A stretch of 64,000 nt of DNA from Allochromatium vinosum DSM 180 (GCF_000025485.1 NC_013851.1:1958501-2022500); one strand, 5' to 3'; positions 17,413 to 29,747 are shown, counted from the first letter of the stretch. Made by a program: numbers and translations. Notes: a model not told the origin generated them from the letters alone.

Positions 17413-18837
17413 TCAGGACTTGGGCAGCTTGAGTGCGTAGAACATCCGGGTGTCGCCGCGCTGCACCAGCACGGCGGTCGCGCGTCCAGGTTCGATGGCG
17501 CCCAGAATGCGCTCGAAGTCAGCGAGGTTGCCGACGGGCTGATTATCGAGCATCAGGATCACATCGCCCGCGTTCAGACCGGCGGATGCGGCCGGTCCCT
17601 GATCGACCGACTCGATCAGCACCCCGCCCTGCTCGATCTCGAACTGATGGCGCATCTCGGGCGTCAGATCACGCACCACCACACCGAGGCGGTTGGCTTC
17701 GGGCTTGTCGGTCGGCCCTGGCTCAGCGGCCAACTGATCGTCCTCGGGCAGTTCCTGGATCTTGATCGTCAGCTCGATCCGCTCGCCGCGACGCAGCACC
17801 ACCAGGCCGGCACTCTCGCCCACGGGCGTGGCACCGACCAGGGGCGGCAGACTGCTGGAGGTCGGCACATCGCGTCCGTTGTAGGAGAGGATCACATCAC
17901 CCGGTTGCAGACCGGCTGTTGCCGCCGGGCTGTCGGGCAGCACCTGGGCCACTAGGGCGCCGCGCGGCTGGGACATCCCAAACGATTCGGCCAGCTCGCG
18001 CGTCACGTCCTGGATCAGCACGCCCAGCCAGCCACGGCTGACGCGCCCCTTGGTCTTGAGCTGCTCGACCACGTCCATGGCCACCTCGATCGGGATGGCG
18101 AACGAGAGTCCCATGAAGCCGCCGGTGCGGCTGTAGATCTGGCTGTTGACCCCGACCACTTCGCCGTCGAGATTGAACAGCGGTCCGCCCGAGTTGCCGG
18201 GATTGATGGCCACATCGGTCTGGATGAAGGGCACATAGTTCTCGCTTGGCAGACTGCGGCCCTTGGCGCTGACGATCCCGGCGGTGGCCGAGGACTCGAA
18301 GCCGAAGGGCGAGCCGATGGCCAGCACCCATTCGCCGACCTGGAGATCCTTGCCCGAGCCGATACGTGCCGCCGGCAGCCCCTCGGCCTCGACCTTGAGC
18401 AGGGCGATGTCACTGCGCTTGTCGGTGCCGATCAGCCTGGCGACGAACTCACGCCGGTCGCTGGTGCGCACGATGATCTCCTCGGCGCCCTCGACCACGT
18501 GCGAGTTGGTGAGCACATAGCCGTCACCGGAGACGAAGAAGCCCGAACCGAGTGAGCGCGCTTGCAGGCTCTCGTCGGGGATCGGCCCCTCCTCGTCGAA
18601 GAAGTGCCGGAACAGATCCTCGAGCGGACTGCCCTCGGGCAGATTCGGGATCGAATACGGCTGAAGGCGTTGGGTGATGGAGGACGACTGCTTGGTGCTG
18701 ATGTTGACCACGGCCGGTCCGTTCTCGGCGACCAGCCGGGTGAAATCGGGAAGATCCCGCCCGAGCGCCGGGCCAACGGCCAGCAGGCAGCCCAGGAGGA
18801 CGGCCCGGGTGAGTGACGGTGTGGAGAGTGGGCGCAT
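17413..18837 (-). CDS. mucD: Periplasmic serine protease/chaperone, Do family (MucD/DegP)
   Basis: 474 residues. It degrades or refolds misfolded envelope proteins. Signal peptide 1-26 (cleavage near PALG-RD); trypsin-like domain with His113 (TNSHVVEG), Asp143 (KRSDIALL) and Ser216 (NPGNSGGPL); two PDZ domains (about 270-360 and 385-470). The start at 18837 overlaps the rseC stop (TAATG), so translation is probably coupled. Its place at the end of rpoE-rseA-rseB-rseC makes it the MucD/DegP ortholog of the envelope-stress operon, probably under sigma-E control. Confidence 0.93.
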   Translation of the reverse strand: MRPLSTPSLTRAVLLGCLLAVGPALGRDLPDFTRLVAENGPAVVNISTKQSSSITQRLQPYSIPNLPEGSPLEDLFRHFFDEEGPIPDESLQARSLGSGFFVSGDGYVLTNSHVVEGAEEIIVRTSDRREFVARLIGTDKRSDIALLKVEAEGLPAARIGSGKDLQVGEWVLAIGSPFGFESSATAGIVSAKGRSLPSENYVPFIQTDVAINPGNSGGPLFNLDGEVVGVNSQIYSRTGGFMGLSFAIPIEVAMDVVEQLKTKGRVSRGWLGVLIQDVTRELAESFGMSQPRGALVAQVLPDSPAATAGLQPGDVILSYNGRDVPTSSSLPPLVGATPVGESAGLVVLRRGERIELTIKIQELPEDDQLAAEPGPTDKPEANRLGVVVRDLTPEMRHQFEIEQGGVLIESVDQGPAASAGLNAGDVILMLDNQPVGNLADFERILGAIEPGRATAVLVQRGDTRMFYALKLPKS

Positions 18838-19337
18838 TAGAACTCCGATCGATGGATGTCGATCCTCTGATGGGCGTCGGACAGCGTGACAGAGAGTCGA
18901 GCGTCCAGACGCCTCAGGATCACGGGTTGACGTTCGGGGCGTCGAGTCAACGTCACACTGTAGCCGCGCAGCCACCAGAACGCCAGCGCCAGCCCGATCA
19001 GCGCGCCCAGGACACTGGCGACATCGGGATACGCACCACCGAAGCGCTCGCCGAGGGTAGCCCCGAGGATCAACGCCAGGATCGGCACCAGATAGGCCGC
19101 CGCCGCCGTGCGCAGCAATCCCTGCTCACTGAGCCCGACGACGACCTCGTCGCCGACCTGGGCGCCGATCGGATTGCGCGCCAGCAGCTCCACTGGATGG
19201 CGCCCGAAGACCCGCTCCAGCAGCGAGGTGCCACAGGCATTGTTGACGCTGCACTGACCGCAGGCACTACGCCGCTCGGCCGTGACACGGGCCTGATCGC
19301 CGACGAGGGCGATGATGCGACCACGTTCTTCGATCAT
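18837..19337 (-). CDS. rseC: Sigma-E operon protein RseC/MucC
   Basis: 166 residues. Inner-membrane protein with a short Cys-rich N-terminal domain (CGQCSVNNACG) and two membrane helices (AYLVPILALILGATLG and ASVLGALIGLALAFWWL). RseC-family proteins modulate sigma-E and are related to the SoxR-reducing Rsx system; exact action is unclear. The start at 19337 (MIEERGRIIAL) lies 13 bases after the rseB stop; the longer upstream frame overlaps rseB and is rejected. Confidence 0.9.
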   Translation of the reverse strand: MIEERGRIIALVGDQARVTAERRSACGQCSVNNACGTSLLERVFGRHPVELLARNPIGAQVGDEVVVGLSEQGLLRTAAAAYLVPILALILGATLGERFGGAYPDVASVLGALIGLALAFWWLRGYSVTLTRRPERQPVILRRLDARLSVTLSDAHQRIDIHRSEF

Positions 19338-19350
19338 GGTGTCGGGACTC

Positions 19351-20346
19351 TCACTGAGTGGGCGGGGCGGCGCGGTGGACGCTGGCGATGGCGGCCTGGA
19401 CCGTGACCAGGGGCACTTCGCCGACGGCGGTGATCTGATGCTCGTCGAACCGGCGACCGGCGGCATGGACCGAGCCGATGTTGGCGCCGCCCTCGAGTCC
19501 GTCGTCGCTCGCCGGCTCGATATAGATGGAGTAGGACGAGAGCCGGTCGGTGAAGAGGAAGTGCTCGACGCGCGAACCATCGGCCTGATCGATCTGATGC
19601 TGCATGACCAGTTCGAACCCGGCTGGCATCGGCTCGAAACGCCACTGACTGCTCGGGCGTGTGGCCGGCGCGCCGCGAACCGATCGAACCGGGTCGGGCG
19701 GCGTTTCGGAACCGGGAGCCGCCGGTGCATTGAGCTTGATCGAGGTGAACATGAGCTGTTCGAGCGGTTCCTGATGGCGGTCGATCAGATCGGACTTGAG
19801 CGGGAGCGCCGTCTCGCGGTCGATGTGGAATCTGTAGCCATAGCGCAGATCGTCCCTAGGCAGGATGCCGACGACCTCGGTCTCGCGTCCGGCGATGCGC
19901 GCGCGCCCCAGATACTCGACACTGTAATGGTCCTGCAGCGCCCCCGGATCGATCCCCTCAGTGTCGAGAAAGCGCCCACCCTGACGCTCGACCGAGATCG
20001 GCTGTCCGTCGGTCAGGACACAGTTGACACGGTCCTTGCCGCTGGCCACCGCCCGGATCGGTCCGCTGAGCGCGATCAGACGCTCCTCGACCTGTCCGTC
20101 CGCGATGCGGTGATCGAGGCTCAGGGTTTCGAGCTGGTTCTGATGCAGATAGACCAGGGTGCCTTCATAGCTCAACGAGCGCACGGCCTCGGTCATGCGC
20201 GCGAGCAGCACCTTGGGTGAGAGGCGGCTCTCGGCGGTATCCGGAGAGGCCGTCGCCTCGGCGACAACAGCCTGGAACGGCAGCAGACAGCACAGCCCCA
20301 GGGCCAGCCAATACGACGCCAGGCGCCAGTCAACGACCCGGTTCAT
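19351..20346 (-). CDS. rseB: Sigma-E regulatory protein RseB/MucB
   Basis: 331 residues. Periplasmic protein that binds the periplasmic part of RseA and shields it from protease until mislocalised lipoproteins or LPS bind. Signal peptide ending near VVAEA; MucB/RseB N-terminal LolA-like domain (SYEGTLVYLHQNQLETL) and C-terminal domain with FVLVM-like strands and the VSxGEVP-type motif (VGEVPLVTVQ). The start at 20346 overlaps the rseA end by 17 bases. Confidence 0.94.
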   Translation of the reverse strand: MNRVVDWRLASYWLALGLCCLLPFQAVVAEATASPDTAESRLSPKVLLARMTEAVRSLSYEGTLVYLHQNQLETLSLDHRIADGQVEERLIALSGPIRAVASGKDRVNCVLTDGQPISVERQGGRFLDTEGIDPGALQDHYSVEYLGRARIAGRETEVVGILPRDDLRYGYRFHIDRETALPLKSDLIDRHQEPLEQLMFTSIKLNAPAAPGSETPPDPVRSVRGAPATRPSSQWRFEPMPAGFELVMQHQIDQADGSRVEHFLFTDRLSSYSIYIEPASDDGLEGGANIGSVHAAGRRFDEHQITAVGEVPLVTVQAAIASVHRAAPPTQ

Positions 20347-20881
20347 AACCGACGAGCATTGCATAGGGCAGCAATCCCTTGGCCCCGGTCGCCGGGGCCG
20401 TTGCTTGGTGGGTGACGAGATAACGATCGAGCTTGCTGGCCAGCCCGGGGTGTTCCAGATGCCAGCGCTGGAGCGGAATGGTCTGACGCTCGACCAGCCG
20501 GGCGGCCACGGGCCCGACCGCCGTCTGAGTCACAGGGTCGCCCACGAAGACGGGTGTCGCCAGGACGGTGACCAGCAGCACCGAAGCGGCGAGTGCCAAA
20601 CCGGTATAGCGGCCCGTCCAGCGGCGCGGCGCAGGCTTCTGACGCGGCGGACAGAGAATGGTCGGCTCGGCGGCCAGGGCGTTGCGCACGCGGTCGGCCA
20701 GGGCGCGGGCGTTCGGGTCGATCGCCTCGCCACGGATGGCCTGGCCGATGAGCGTGTAGCGTTCCCAGCACTCGCGCAGCTCGGTGTCGGCGGCCAATGC
20801 ATCGAGCAGGGCCGGCACCTGCGCCGGTGCCAGTTCGCCATCCTGTAAAGCGGAGAGTCGTTGTCTAGGCTCGTCGGTCAT
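20330..20881 (-). CDS. rseA: Anti-sigma-E factor RseA/MucA
   Basis: 183 residues. Single-pass inner-membrane protein: the cytoplasmic N-terminal domain (SALQDGELAPAQVPALLDAL) binds sigma-E, a membrane helix lies at about 93-112 (YTGLALAASVLLVTVLATPV), and the periplasmic part binds RseB and is cut by DegS/RseP-type proteases under stress. It lies directly downstream of rpoE. Confidence 0.93.
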   Translation of the reverse strand: MTDEPRQRLSALQDGELAPAQVPALLDALAADTELRECWERYTLIGQAIRGEAIDPNARALADRVRNALAAEPTILCPPRQKPAPRRWTGRYTGLALAASVLLVTVLATPVFVGDPVTQTAVGPVAARLVERQTIPLQRWHLEHPGLASKLDRYLVTHQATAPATGAKGLLPYAMLVGYEPGR

Positions 20882-20918
20882 CGTCGTTGTGCCTGAGCTG
20901 AGGGTTCTGACTTAAGGA

Positions 20919-20938
20919 ACTCGCCAGTAGCGGCGAGT
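20919..20938 (-). promoter_or_regulatory. Hairpin between rpoE and rseA
   Basis: 7-bp stem ACTCGCC / GGCGAGT with a 6-base loop in the 68-base gap. It could tune the sigma to anti-sigma ratio by affecting mRNA processing or termination. No T-run. Confidence 0.35.
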
Positions 20939-20949
20939 CCCACCTGGAC

Positions 20950-21528
20950 TCAGCCATCGAGCAATGGTCTGAGTCGCTTGTCGATGGCCTCGCGCGCGCG
21001 GAAGATCCGCGACCGGACGGTGCCGATGGGGCAGTTCATGGCCGTCGCGATCTCTTCGTAGCTCAGGCCCTCCAACTCCCGGAGCACGATAGCCGTGCGC
21101 AGATCGTCCGGCAGATCGTCGAGCGCACGCTGGACCGTGGTGGCGATCTCGTCGCTCAACAGATGACGCTCCGGAGTCGCGTGCTCGCGCAGCCGGCCGC
21201 CCATGTCCATCTGTTCGGCCACCTCGGCCTCGATGTCGGCGCCCGGCGGACGCCGCCCCTGAGCCACCAGATGGTTCTTGACGGTGTTGACCGCGATCCG
21301 GTAGAGCCAGGTATAGAAGGCGCTCTCGCCGCGAAAGCCGGGCAGCGCGCGATACGCCTTGATGAAGGCCTCCTGGGTCACGTCCATGACCTCGGCCGAG
21401 TCGCGCACATAGCGAGAGATCAGATTAGACACTTTCTGCTGATACTTGAGCACCAGCAGATCGAAGGCGCGCTTGTCACCCGACTGGGCACGGTCGACCA
21501 ATTCGTGATCGGTGTGTCGTTCAGTCAT
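20950..21528 (-). CDS. rpoE: RNA polymerase sigma factor RpoE/AlgU
   Basis: 192 residues. ECF sigma factor for envelope stress. Region 2 ([46 protein letters not shown]) and region 4 helix-turn-helix ([20 protein letters not shown]) are conserved. First gene of rpoE-rseA-rseB-rseC-mucD. A sigma-E-type promoter upstream (21571-21597) indicates autoregulation. Confidence 0.96.
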   Translation of the reverse strand: MTERHTDHELVDRAQSGDKRAFDLLVLKYQQKVSNLISRYVRDSAEVMDVTQEAFIKAYRALPGFRGESAFYTWLYRIAVNTVKNHLVAQGRRPPGADIEAEVAEQMDMGGRLREHATPERHLLSDEIATTVQRALDDLPDDLRTAIVLRELEGLSYEEIATAMNCPIGTVRSRIFRAREAIDKRLRPLLDG

Positions 21529-21570
21529 CGGGACACACCGTCCGCCAAGCCTGCCATCGGTTCCGTTGGC

Positions 21571-21597
21571 ATGGACAATTCACCGCCTGGGAAGTTC
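21571..21597 (-). promoter_or_regulatory. Sigma-E-type promoter of the rpoE operon
   Basis: On the minus strand GAACTT (21592-21597), 16-base spacer, TCCAT (21571-21575), 43 bases before the rpoE start. The -35 is a perfect match to the sigma-E consensus GAACTT and the spacing is typical; the -10 matches TCTGA at TC only. Confidence 0.7.
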
Positions 21598-21710
21598 GTG
21601 GCCATGATCGCGGATGGCCGGTATTTTTCAGGGTAAGACACGGATACTTGATCCAGATCACCAAATCGACGAGCTTACAGCGAATCCACCGTCATCACGA
21701 GTGCACCTCC

Positions 21711-23342
21711 ATGCCTGACACCTGTCATCGCCACGACGTCCTGATCCTCGGCAGCGGCGCTGCCGGGCTGAGTCTCGCCCTGCGGCTTCCCGATACCTTA
21801 TCGGTTGCCGTCGTCTCCAAACGCGAGTTGCGCGAGGGCAGTACGCTCTATGCCCAGGGCGGCATCTCGGCGGTCCTCGACGCGGGCGACTCCATCGAAT
21901 CGCACGTCCAGGACACGCTCAAGGCCGGTGCCGGACTGTGCGATCGCTCCGTGGTGCGCCACGTCGTCGAGCGCGGCCCGGACAACATCCGCTGGCTGCT
22001 CGATCAAGGGGTCGAGTTCACACGCGACACCGAGCATGGGGCCACCGGCGGCTATCATCTCACACGCGAGGGCGGTCACACACATCGGCGCGTGATCCAT
22101 GCCGCCGATGCCACCGGGCGCGCGATCGCCACCACGCTCGAAGGCCAGGTGCGCGATCGCGCCAATGTGACGCTCTACGAGCAGCATATCGCGGTGGATC
22201 TCATCACGGCCCGGCATCTGCCGGGGTATGACGAACATCGCTGTCTGGGCGCCTATATCCTCGATCTCGGCAGCGGACGGGTCGAGACCTTCCTCGCCCG
22301 CTTCGTGGTGCTGGCCACCGGCGGGGCCAACAAGGTCTATCTCTACACCAGCAACCCGGACGTCTCCACCGGCGACGGCATCGCCATGGCCTGGCGTGCC
22401 GGCTGTCGGGTCGCCAACATGGAGTTCATGCAGTTCCATCCGACCTGTCTCTACCATCCGCAGGCGCGCTCCTTCCTCGTCACCGAGGCGCTGCGCGGCG
22501 AGGGCGCACGGCTGCTGCTGCCGGACGGCGAGCGCTTCATGCCGCGCTTCGATCCGCGCGCCGAGCTGGCCCCGCGCGACATCGTGGCGCGCGCCATCGA
22601 CCATGAGATGAAGCGCCTTGGCAGTGAATGCGTCTATCTCGACATCTCGCACCGACCGGCCGATTTCGTCATCGAGCACTTTCCGACCATCCATGCGCGC
22701 TGTCTGGAGCTGGGCATCGACATCACCCGCGAGCCGATCCCGGTGGTGCCGGCGGCGCACTATACCTGCGGCGGGGTCATGGTTGATCGTCAGGCACGCA
22801 CCGATCTGCCCGGACTCTATGCCAGCGGTGAGACCGCCTACACCGGGCTGCACGGGGCCAATCGCATGGCCAGCAACTCGCTCCTGGAATGTCTGGTGTA
22901 CTCGGAGGCGGCCGCCGCCGACATCGTTCGCCTGGCGGCCGAGGTGCCGCCACCGCCGGAGGTGCCGAACTGGGACGAGAGCCGCGTCACCGAGCCGGAT
23001 GAGGAAGTGGTCGTCACCCACAACTGGGACGAGCTGCGACGCTTCATGTGGGACTATGTCGGCATCGTGCGCACCAACAAGCGGCTGCGGCGCGCCAAGC
23101 GCCGCGCCGACCTGTTGGCGCAGGAGGTGATCGAGTACTACAGCAATTTCCGGGTCAGCAACGATCTGATCGAACTGCGCAATCTGCTGGAGGTCGCGGA
23201 TCTCATCATCCAGTCGGCCCTGCGCCGGCGCGAGAGCCGCGGGCTGCATTACACCCTCGACCATCCCCTCAAGGACACCAGCCAGCGCGAGCCGACCATC
23301 CTCATCCCGGATGCCTATCAACCCAGGTCACACCTGGAGTGA
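21711..23342 (+). CDS. nadB: L-aspartate oxidase
   Basis: 543 residues. FAD enzyme oxidising aspartate to iminoaspartate, the first step of de novo NAD synthesis. N-terminal dinucleotide fold [34 protein letters not shown], and the family active-site region [10 protein letters not shown] with the Arg that separates it from fumarate reductases; C-terminal helical domain. The start at 21711 (MPDTCHRHD) sits just before the FAD motif; the upstream extension to 21648 has no support. Divergent from rpoE as in many gammaproteobacteria. Confidence 0.95.
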   Translation: MPDTCHRHDVLILGSGAAGLSLALRLPDTLSVAVVSKRELREGSTLYAQGGISAVLDAGDSIESHVQDTLKAGAGLCDRSVVRHVVERGPDNIRWLLDQGVEFTRDTEHGATGGYHLTREGGHTHRRVIHAADATGRAIATTLEGQVRDRANVTLYEQHIAVDLITARHLPGYDEHRCLGAYILDLGSGRVETFLARFVVLATGGANKVYLYTSNPDVSTGDGIAMAWRAGCRVANMEFMQFHPTCLYHPQARSFLVTEALRGEGARLLLPDGERFMPRFDPRAELAPRDIVARAIDHEMKRLGSECVYLDISHRPADFVIEHFPTIHARCLELGIDITREPIPVVPAAHYTCGGVMVDRQARTDLPGLYASGETAYTGLHGANRMASNSLLECLVYSEAAAADIVRLAAEVPPPPEVPNWDESRVTEPDEEVVVTHNWDELRRFMWDYVGIVRTNKRLRRAKRRADLLAQEVIEYYSNFRVSNDLIELRNLLEVADLIIQSALRRRESRGLHYTLDHPLKDTSQREPTILIPDAYQPRSHLE

Positions 23343-23351
23343 CACTCGGTC

Positions 23352-26030
23352 TCACAACACCTTGGTCACGAGCTTGACGGCCAGATCCTGCGGATCGCTC
23401 TCGATGCGGAAGCCGAGCGACTTCATCAGCGCCAGCATGCGCGAGTTGGCCGTCAACACCTCGCCGTCCATGAGGCGGAACCCGCGTAAGCGCGCGTTCT
23501 GCATCAGCGAGCGCATCAGGCGCGCACCGATGCCCAGGTTGCGATGGTTGTCCGAGACCACGATGGCGAACTCGCAGCTCTCGCCGCCCGGACGACTCAT
23601 GTAGCGCGCCACCCCGACCTCGATCTCCACGCCGTTCTCTTCCAGCACGCCGATCAGGGCCATCTCGCGGTCGTAGTCGATCTGGGTGAAGCGCACCAGC
23701 ATCTCGGGCGTGAGTTCCTTGATCGCCTGCATGAAGCGGAAATACTTGGTCTGCTCCGAGAGTCCGCGCACGAACGCCTGCTCCATCTCGGCGTCCTCGG
23801 GCCGGATCGGGCGGATGACCAGATCCCGGCCGTCGGGCAGTTGCACGCGCTCGATCAGATGGCTCGGATAGGGATGGATGGCCATGTGACCATAGGTCGG
23901 CTGTTGCGGCGGACGGTAGTCGACCTTGATGCGGACATCCACGGCGATCACCTCCTTGTCGTTGCCGATCAGGGGGTTGATGTCCATGCTGATGATCTCG
24001 GGCAGTTCGCAGACCATCTCCGAGACGCGCTGGAGGATGCGCGCGAGCGCCACCCGATTCATCGGCGGCATGTGCTGGAAGGCGCCCATCAGTCGCGCCA
24101 CCCGCGTGTGATCGATCATGGTCTCGATGATGAAGGCGTTGAGCGGCGGCAACCCCAGTGCCCGGTCGCCCAGCACCTCGACCTTGGTACCGCCGGCACC
24201 GAACAGGATCACCGGACCGAAGATCTTGTCGCGGAAGACGCCGATCATCAGCTCACGCGCCGCGCGCGTGGAGACCATGCGCTCGACCGTGATGCCGTCG
24301 AAACGCGCATCCGGGCGCAGCCGCTTGGCGCGCTCCATGATCTCGGTGAAGGTCCGTCGAACCGACTGAGCGTCGTCGATGTTGAGCTTGACGCCATCGA
24401 CGTCCGACTTGTGCTCCAGATCGGGCGAGTTGATCTTCATCACCACCGGGAAGCCCAGCGCCTGAGCTGCCATCAGCGCCTCGTTCGGGGTGCGGGCCAG
24501 GATCGCCTGCATGGTCGGGATGCGGAAGGCCGAGAGGATGGCCTTGGCCTCGATGGTGCCGAGCACCTTGCGCCCCTCGGACATGACCCCCTCGATGATC
24601 AGACGCGCCCCCTCGACATCGGGCGGATCTTCATAGGAGAGCGGTGCCGGCGACTGCATCAGCAGCTTCTGGTTGCGCTGATGGATGGCCAGGAAGGAGA
24701 AGGCTTCGACCGCCGCCTCCGGGCTGTCGAACTGAGGCACGTCGTGTTCGGAGAGCAACGCCTGGGCCTCCAGCACCCGCTTGCCGCCCATCCAGCAGGC
24801 CAGTACCGGCTTGCGGCTGCCCTTGGCCGCCTCGATGACCTGCTGGGCCGTGGCCACCGGATCGCCGAACACCAGCGGGGCCAGGATGCAGAGCACGCCG
24901 TCGACCTCCGGGTCGGCCAGGCAGGCTTCGAGTGCGACCCGATAGCGCTCGGGCGGCGCGTCACCGATGATGTCGATCGGGTTGCCGTGCGACCAGTAGT
25001 CGGGCAATGCCTGTTCGAGTTTCTGGCGCGTGGACTCGGTGAATTGCGCCAGCGTCAGGCCTAGTTCCACCGTGCGGTCGGCTGCCAGCACGCCCGGTCC
25101 GCCGCCATTGGTGATGATGGCGATGCGATCCCCCGCCAGCCGGCGCCGGGTGCCGAACACCTGCGCGGCGGCGAAGAGCTGATCCAGATTGGCCACCTGA
25201 ACCACGCCGGCGCGGTCGGTGACGGCGCGGAAGACCTCGGCTGAGCCGACGAAGCCGCCAGTGTGCGACTTGATGGCGCGGGTGCCGGCCGGATGGCGTC
25301 CGGCCTTGACGATGACCACCGGCTTGAGCCGCGCCGCCGCGCGCAGACCGCTCATGAAGTGGCGGGCGTGACGAATGCCCTCGACATAGAGCAGGATGCA
25401 CTGGGTCTGGGTGTCGAGCGCCAGATAGTCGAGGATGTCGCCGAAGTCCACATCCGCCGCCGCCCCGATCGAGACCACCGCCGAGAAACCCACGCCGCGC
25501 GACTCCGACCAGTCGATCATGGCGGTACAGATGGCGCCCGACTGCGAGACCAGGGCCACATTGCCCCGGCGCGGCAGATCCTCGCCGACGCTGGCGTTCA
25601 GGCCGTGCTGCGGACGCATCACGCCCAGACAGTTCGGTCCCATGACACGGATGCGGTTGCGCCGCGCCGCCTCGACCATCTTCTCCTGGAGTGCGATGCC
25701 GCGCTCACCGTGCTCACCGAATCCGGCCGAGTGCACCACGGCGGCCTTGACGCCATAGCTGCCGCACTGATCGAGGATGGCCGGCACACACTCGCCCGGC
25801 GTGGCGATCAGGGCCAGATCGATCTGTTTGTCCAGCTCGTTCAGGTTGCTGTAGCAGGGCTGGCCCGCCACCTCGGTATATTTGGGATTGATGGCGTAAC
25901 ACTGGCCTTTGTAACCGCCGGCGAGCAGGTTGCGAAAGACCAGTCCGCCGATCGAGCCGTCGTTGTCACTGGCACCGAAGACGGCCACGGCCCCCGGCGT
26001 GAAGAGTTGGTCGATATCCGTCAAACGCAT
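23352..26030 (-). CDS. Protein lysine acetyltransferase, Pat/YfiQ type (acyl-CoA synthetase-like + GNAT)
   Basis: 892 residues. N-terminal NDP-forming acyl-CoA synthetase-like part: CoA-binding domain (GAVAVFGASDNDGSIGG, near 10-30), ligase domains, and an ATP-grasp-like domain (FPVVMKINSPDLEHKSDVDGV, then GAGGTKVEV). A C-terminal GNAT domain (about 720-892; AIVVSDNHRNLGIGARLM is the acetyl-CoA loop). Proteins with this order (Pat/PatZ) acetylate acetyl-CoA synthetase and other enzymes. Start 26030 (MRLTDIDQLF) is preferred over the in-frame upstream 26093. Convergent with nadB, 9 bases apart; divergent from the deacetylase gene. Confidence 0.9.
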   Translation of the reverse strand: MRLTDIDQLFTPGAVAVFGASDNDGSIGGLVFRNLLAGGYKGQCYAINPKYTEVAGQPCYSNLNELDKQIDLALIATPGECVPAILDQCGSYGVKAAVVHSAGFGEHGERGIALQEKMVEAARRNRIRVMGPNCLGVMRPQHGLNASVGEDLPRRGNVALVSQSGAICTAMIDWSESRGVGFSAVVSIGAAADVDFGDILDYLALDTQTQCILLYVEGIRHARHFMSGLRAAARLKPVVIVKAGRHPAGTRAIKSHTGGFVGSAEVFRAVTDRAGVVQVANLDQLFAAAQVFGTRRRLAGDRIAIITNGGGPGVLAADRTVELGLTLAQFTESTRQKLEQALPDYWSHGNPIDIIGDAPPERYRVALEACLADPEVDGVLCILAPLVFGDPVATAQQVIEAAKGSRKPVLACWMGGKRVLEAQALLSEHDVPQFDSPEAAVEAFSFLAIHQRNQKLLMQSPAPLSYEDPPDVEGARLIIEGVMSEGRKVLGTIEAKAILSAFRIPTMQAILARTPNEALMAAQALGFPVVMKINSPDLEHKSDVDGVKLNIDDAQSVRRTFTEIMERAKRLRPDARFDGITVERMVSTRAARELMIGVFRDKIFGPVILFGAGGTKVEVLGDRALGLPPLNAFIIETMIDHTRVARLMGAFQHMPPMNRVALARILQRVSEMVCELPEIISMDINPLIGNDKEVIAVDVRIKVDYRPPQQPTYGHMAIHPYPSHLIERVQLPDGRDLVIRPIRPEDAEMEQAFVRGLSEQTKYFRFMQAIKELTPEMLVRFTQIDYDREMALIGVLEENGVEIEVGVARYMSRPGGESCEFAIVVSDNHRNLGIGARLMRSLMQNARLRGFRLMDGEVLTANSRMLALMKSLGFRIESDPQDLAVKLVTKVL

Positions 26031-26181
26031 GAGATCCGCACTCCGAGCCGAAAAAGGGTTTAATCTGTGGCATGGCCACCGCACGGCGGCCACGAGTTTG
26101 GCCGCAAGCCAGTTGAAGAAAAGAATTGCTTCCTACCCCCATGGGTCAAGCGTGGCGATCGAGTCTTGAGGACAGCTTTCT

Positions 26182-27114
26182 ATGAACCTCGCCTTCATCT
26201 CACATCCGTCTTGTCGCGAGCATCGGATGGGAGCCCATCACCCCGAATGCCCCGAACGGCTCTATGCGATCCAGGACCGGCTGATCGCCTCCGGCATGGA
26301 GATGTTACTCACCCATTATGACGCACCCAAGGCCGACGTCGAGTCTATCGCGCGCGCACACGATCGTGACTACATCGAGACCATCATGGCCGCCTCGCCC
26401 CAGGTCGAGGACGTGCTGACCTGGATCGATGGCGACACCGCCATGAACAGTCATACGCTGGAGGCCGCGTTGCACGCGGCGGGCGCGGCGATTCTGGGCG
26501 TCGATCTGGTGATGGGTGAACGGCATCATGCCGCGTTTTGTGCCGTGCGTCCGCCGGGGCATCATGCCGGACGCGCCAAGGGGAGCGGGTTCTGCATCTT
26601 CAACAATGTCGCTATCGGCGCGCTGCATGCCCTGGAGCATCATGGGCTGGAACGGGTAGCCATCATCGACTTCGACGTCCATCATGGGGATGGCACCGAG
26701 GAGATCGTGATCGGGGATGAGCGAATCCTGTTCTGCTCCAGCTTCCAGCATCCCTTCTATCCGGGCACGGGGGCGGATACCGACGCGCCCAACGTCATCA
26801 ATCTGCCCCTGCCGCGTCTGACCGATGGGGCCGCCTTCAAGGCGGCGATCGAGCAGGCCTGGTTGCCGCGACTGGATGACTTCAAGCCGCAGCTGATCAT
26901 GATTTCCGCCGGCTTCGACGGACACATCGAGGACGACATGGCGCACTTCAATCTGCACACCTCCGACTACGGCTGGATCACGCGCGAGATCCACCAACTG
27001 GCGAAACGGCATAGCCAGGATCGGGTCGTTTCCTGCCTGGAGGGCGGCTATACGCTCTCGGCGCTCGGGCGTTGTGTGAACACCCATATCGATGAGTTGA
27101 TCGGGCATGCCTGA
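26182..27114 (+). CDS. HDAC-family deacetylase
   Basis: 310 residues. Zinc-dependent deacetylase fold. Active-site motifs: RPPGHHAG with His127/His128, DFDVHHGDG with zinc ligands Asp165 and His167, and SAGFDGH with Asp246; the EGGY box closes the site. Family members act on acetyl-lysine, acetylpolyamines or acetoin-pathway substrates. It faces a Pat-type acetyltransferase across a 151-base intergenic region, which favours acetyl-lysine removal (inference). Start ATG 26182, with GAGGACA about 10 bases upstream. Confidence 0.9.
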   Translation: MNLAFISHPSCREHRMGAHHPECPERLYAIQDRLIASGMEMLLTHYDAPKADVESIARAHDRDYIETIMAASPQVEDVLTWIDGDTAMNSHTLEAALHAAGAAILGVDLVMGERHHAAFCAVRPPGHHAGRAKGSGFCIFNNVAIGALHALEHHGLERVAIIDFDVHHGDGTEEIVIGDERILFCSSFQHPFYPGTGADTDAPNVINLPLPRLTDGAAFKAAIEQAWLPRLDDFKPQLIMISAGFDGHIEDDMAHFNLHTSDYGWITREIHQLAKRHSQDRVVSCLEGGYTLSALGRCVNTHIDELIGHA

Positions 27115-27175
27115 ACGACATGGTCAGCGCGTGAAGTCCTAAAACCAGGGGTGAGCGTCGGGTGTGTCGCATGAC

Positions 27176-27204
27176 TTGATGTGAGCGACGGCTTCGGATA
27201 TTAT
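27176..27204 (+). promoter_or_regulatory. Sigma-70 promoter of tRNA-Thr(CGT)
   Basis: TTGATG (27176-27181), 17-base spacer, TATTAT (27199-27204), 13 bases before the tRNA. A strong match. Confidence 0.75.
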
Positions 27205-27217
27205 TTTCGGCTCCTTA

Positions 27218-27293
<76 letters not shown>

Positions 27294-27365
27294 TAAATTC
27301 AAAGACTTACGATCGCATGGATGCGCGTCGAGTCGCCTCAAATCGCCTAAAAAGCGTCCTGTAGT

Positions 27366-27390
27366 GGGCGGATTCAACCGGTCGTCGCAA
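27366..27390 (+). repeat. IS30 left inverted repeat
   Basis: 25 bases beginning GGGCGGATTCAACC; exact reverse complement of 28795-28819. Confidence 0.9.
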
Positions 27391-27397
27391 CGCGGGT

Positions 27398-29747
<2,350 letters not shown>

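Noticed and set aside
21798..23321. 507-codon open frame on the minus strand
   Set aside because: Antisense to nadB, whose motifs are complete.
27294..27365. Integrase attachment site after tRNA-Thr(CGT)
   Set aside because: Only 72 bases lie before the IS30 copy; no repeated tRNA 3' segment or integrase is found in the window.
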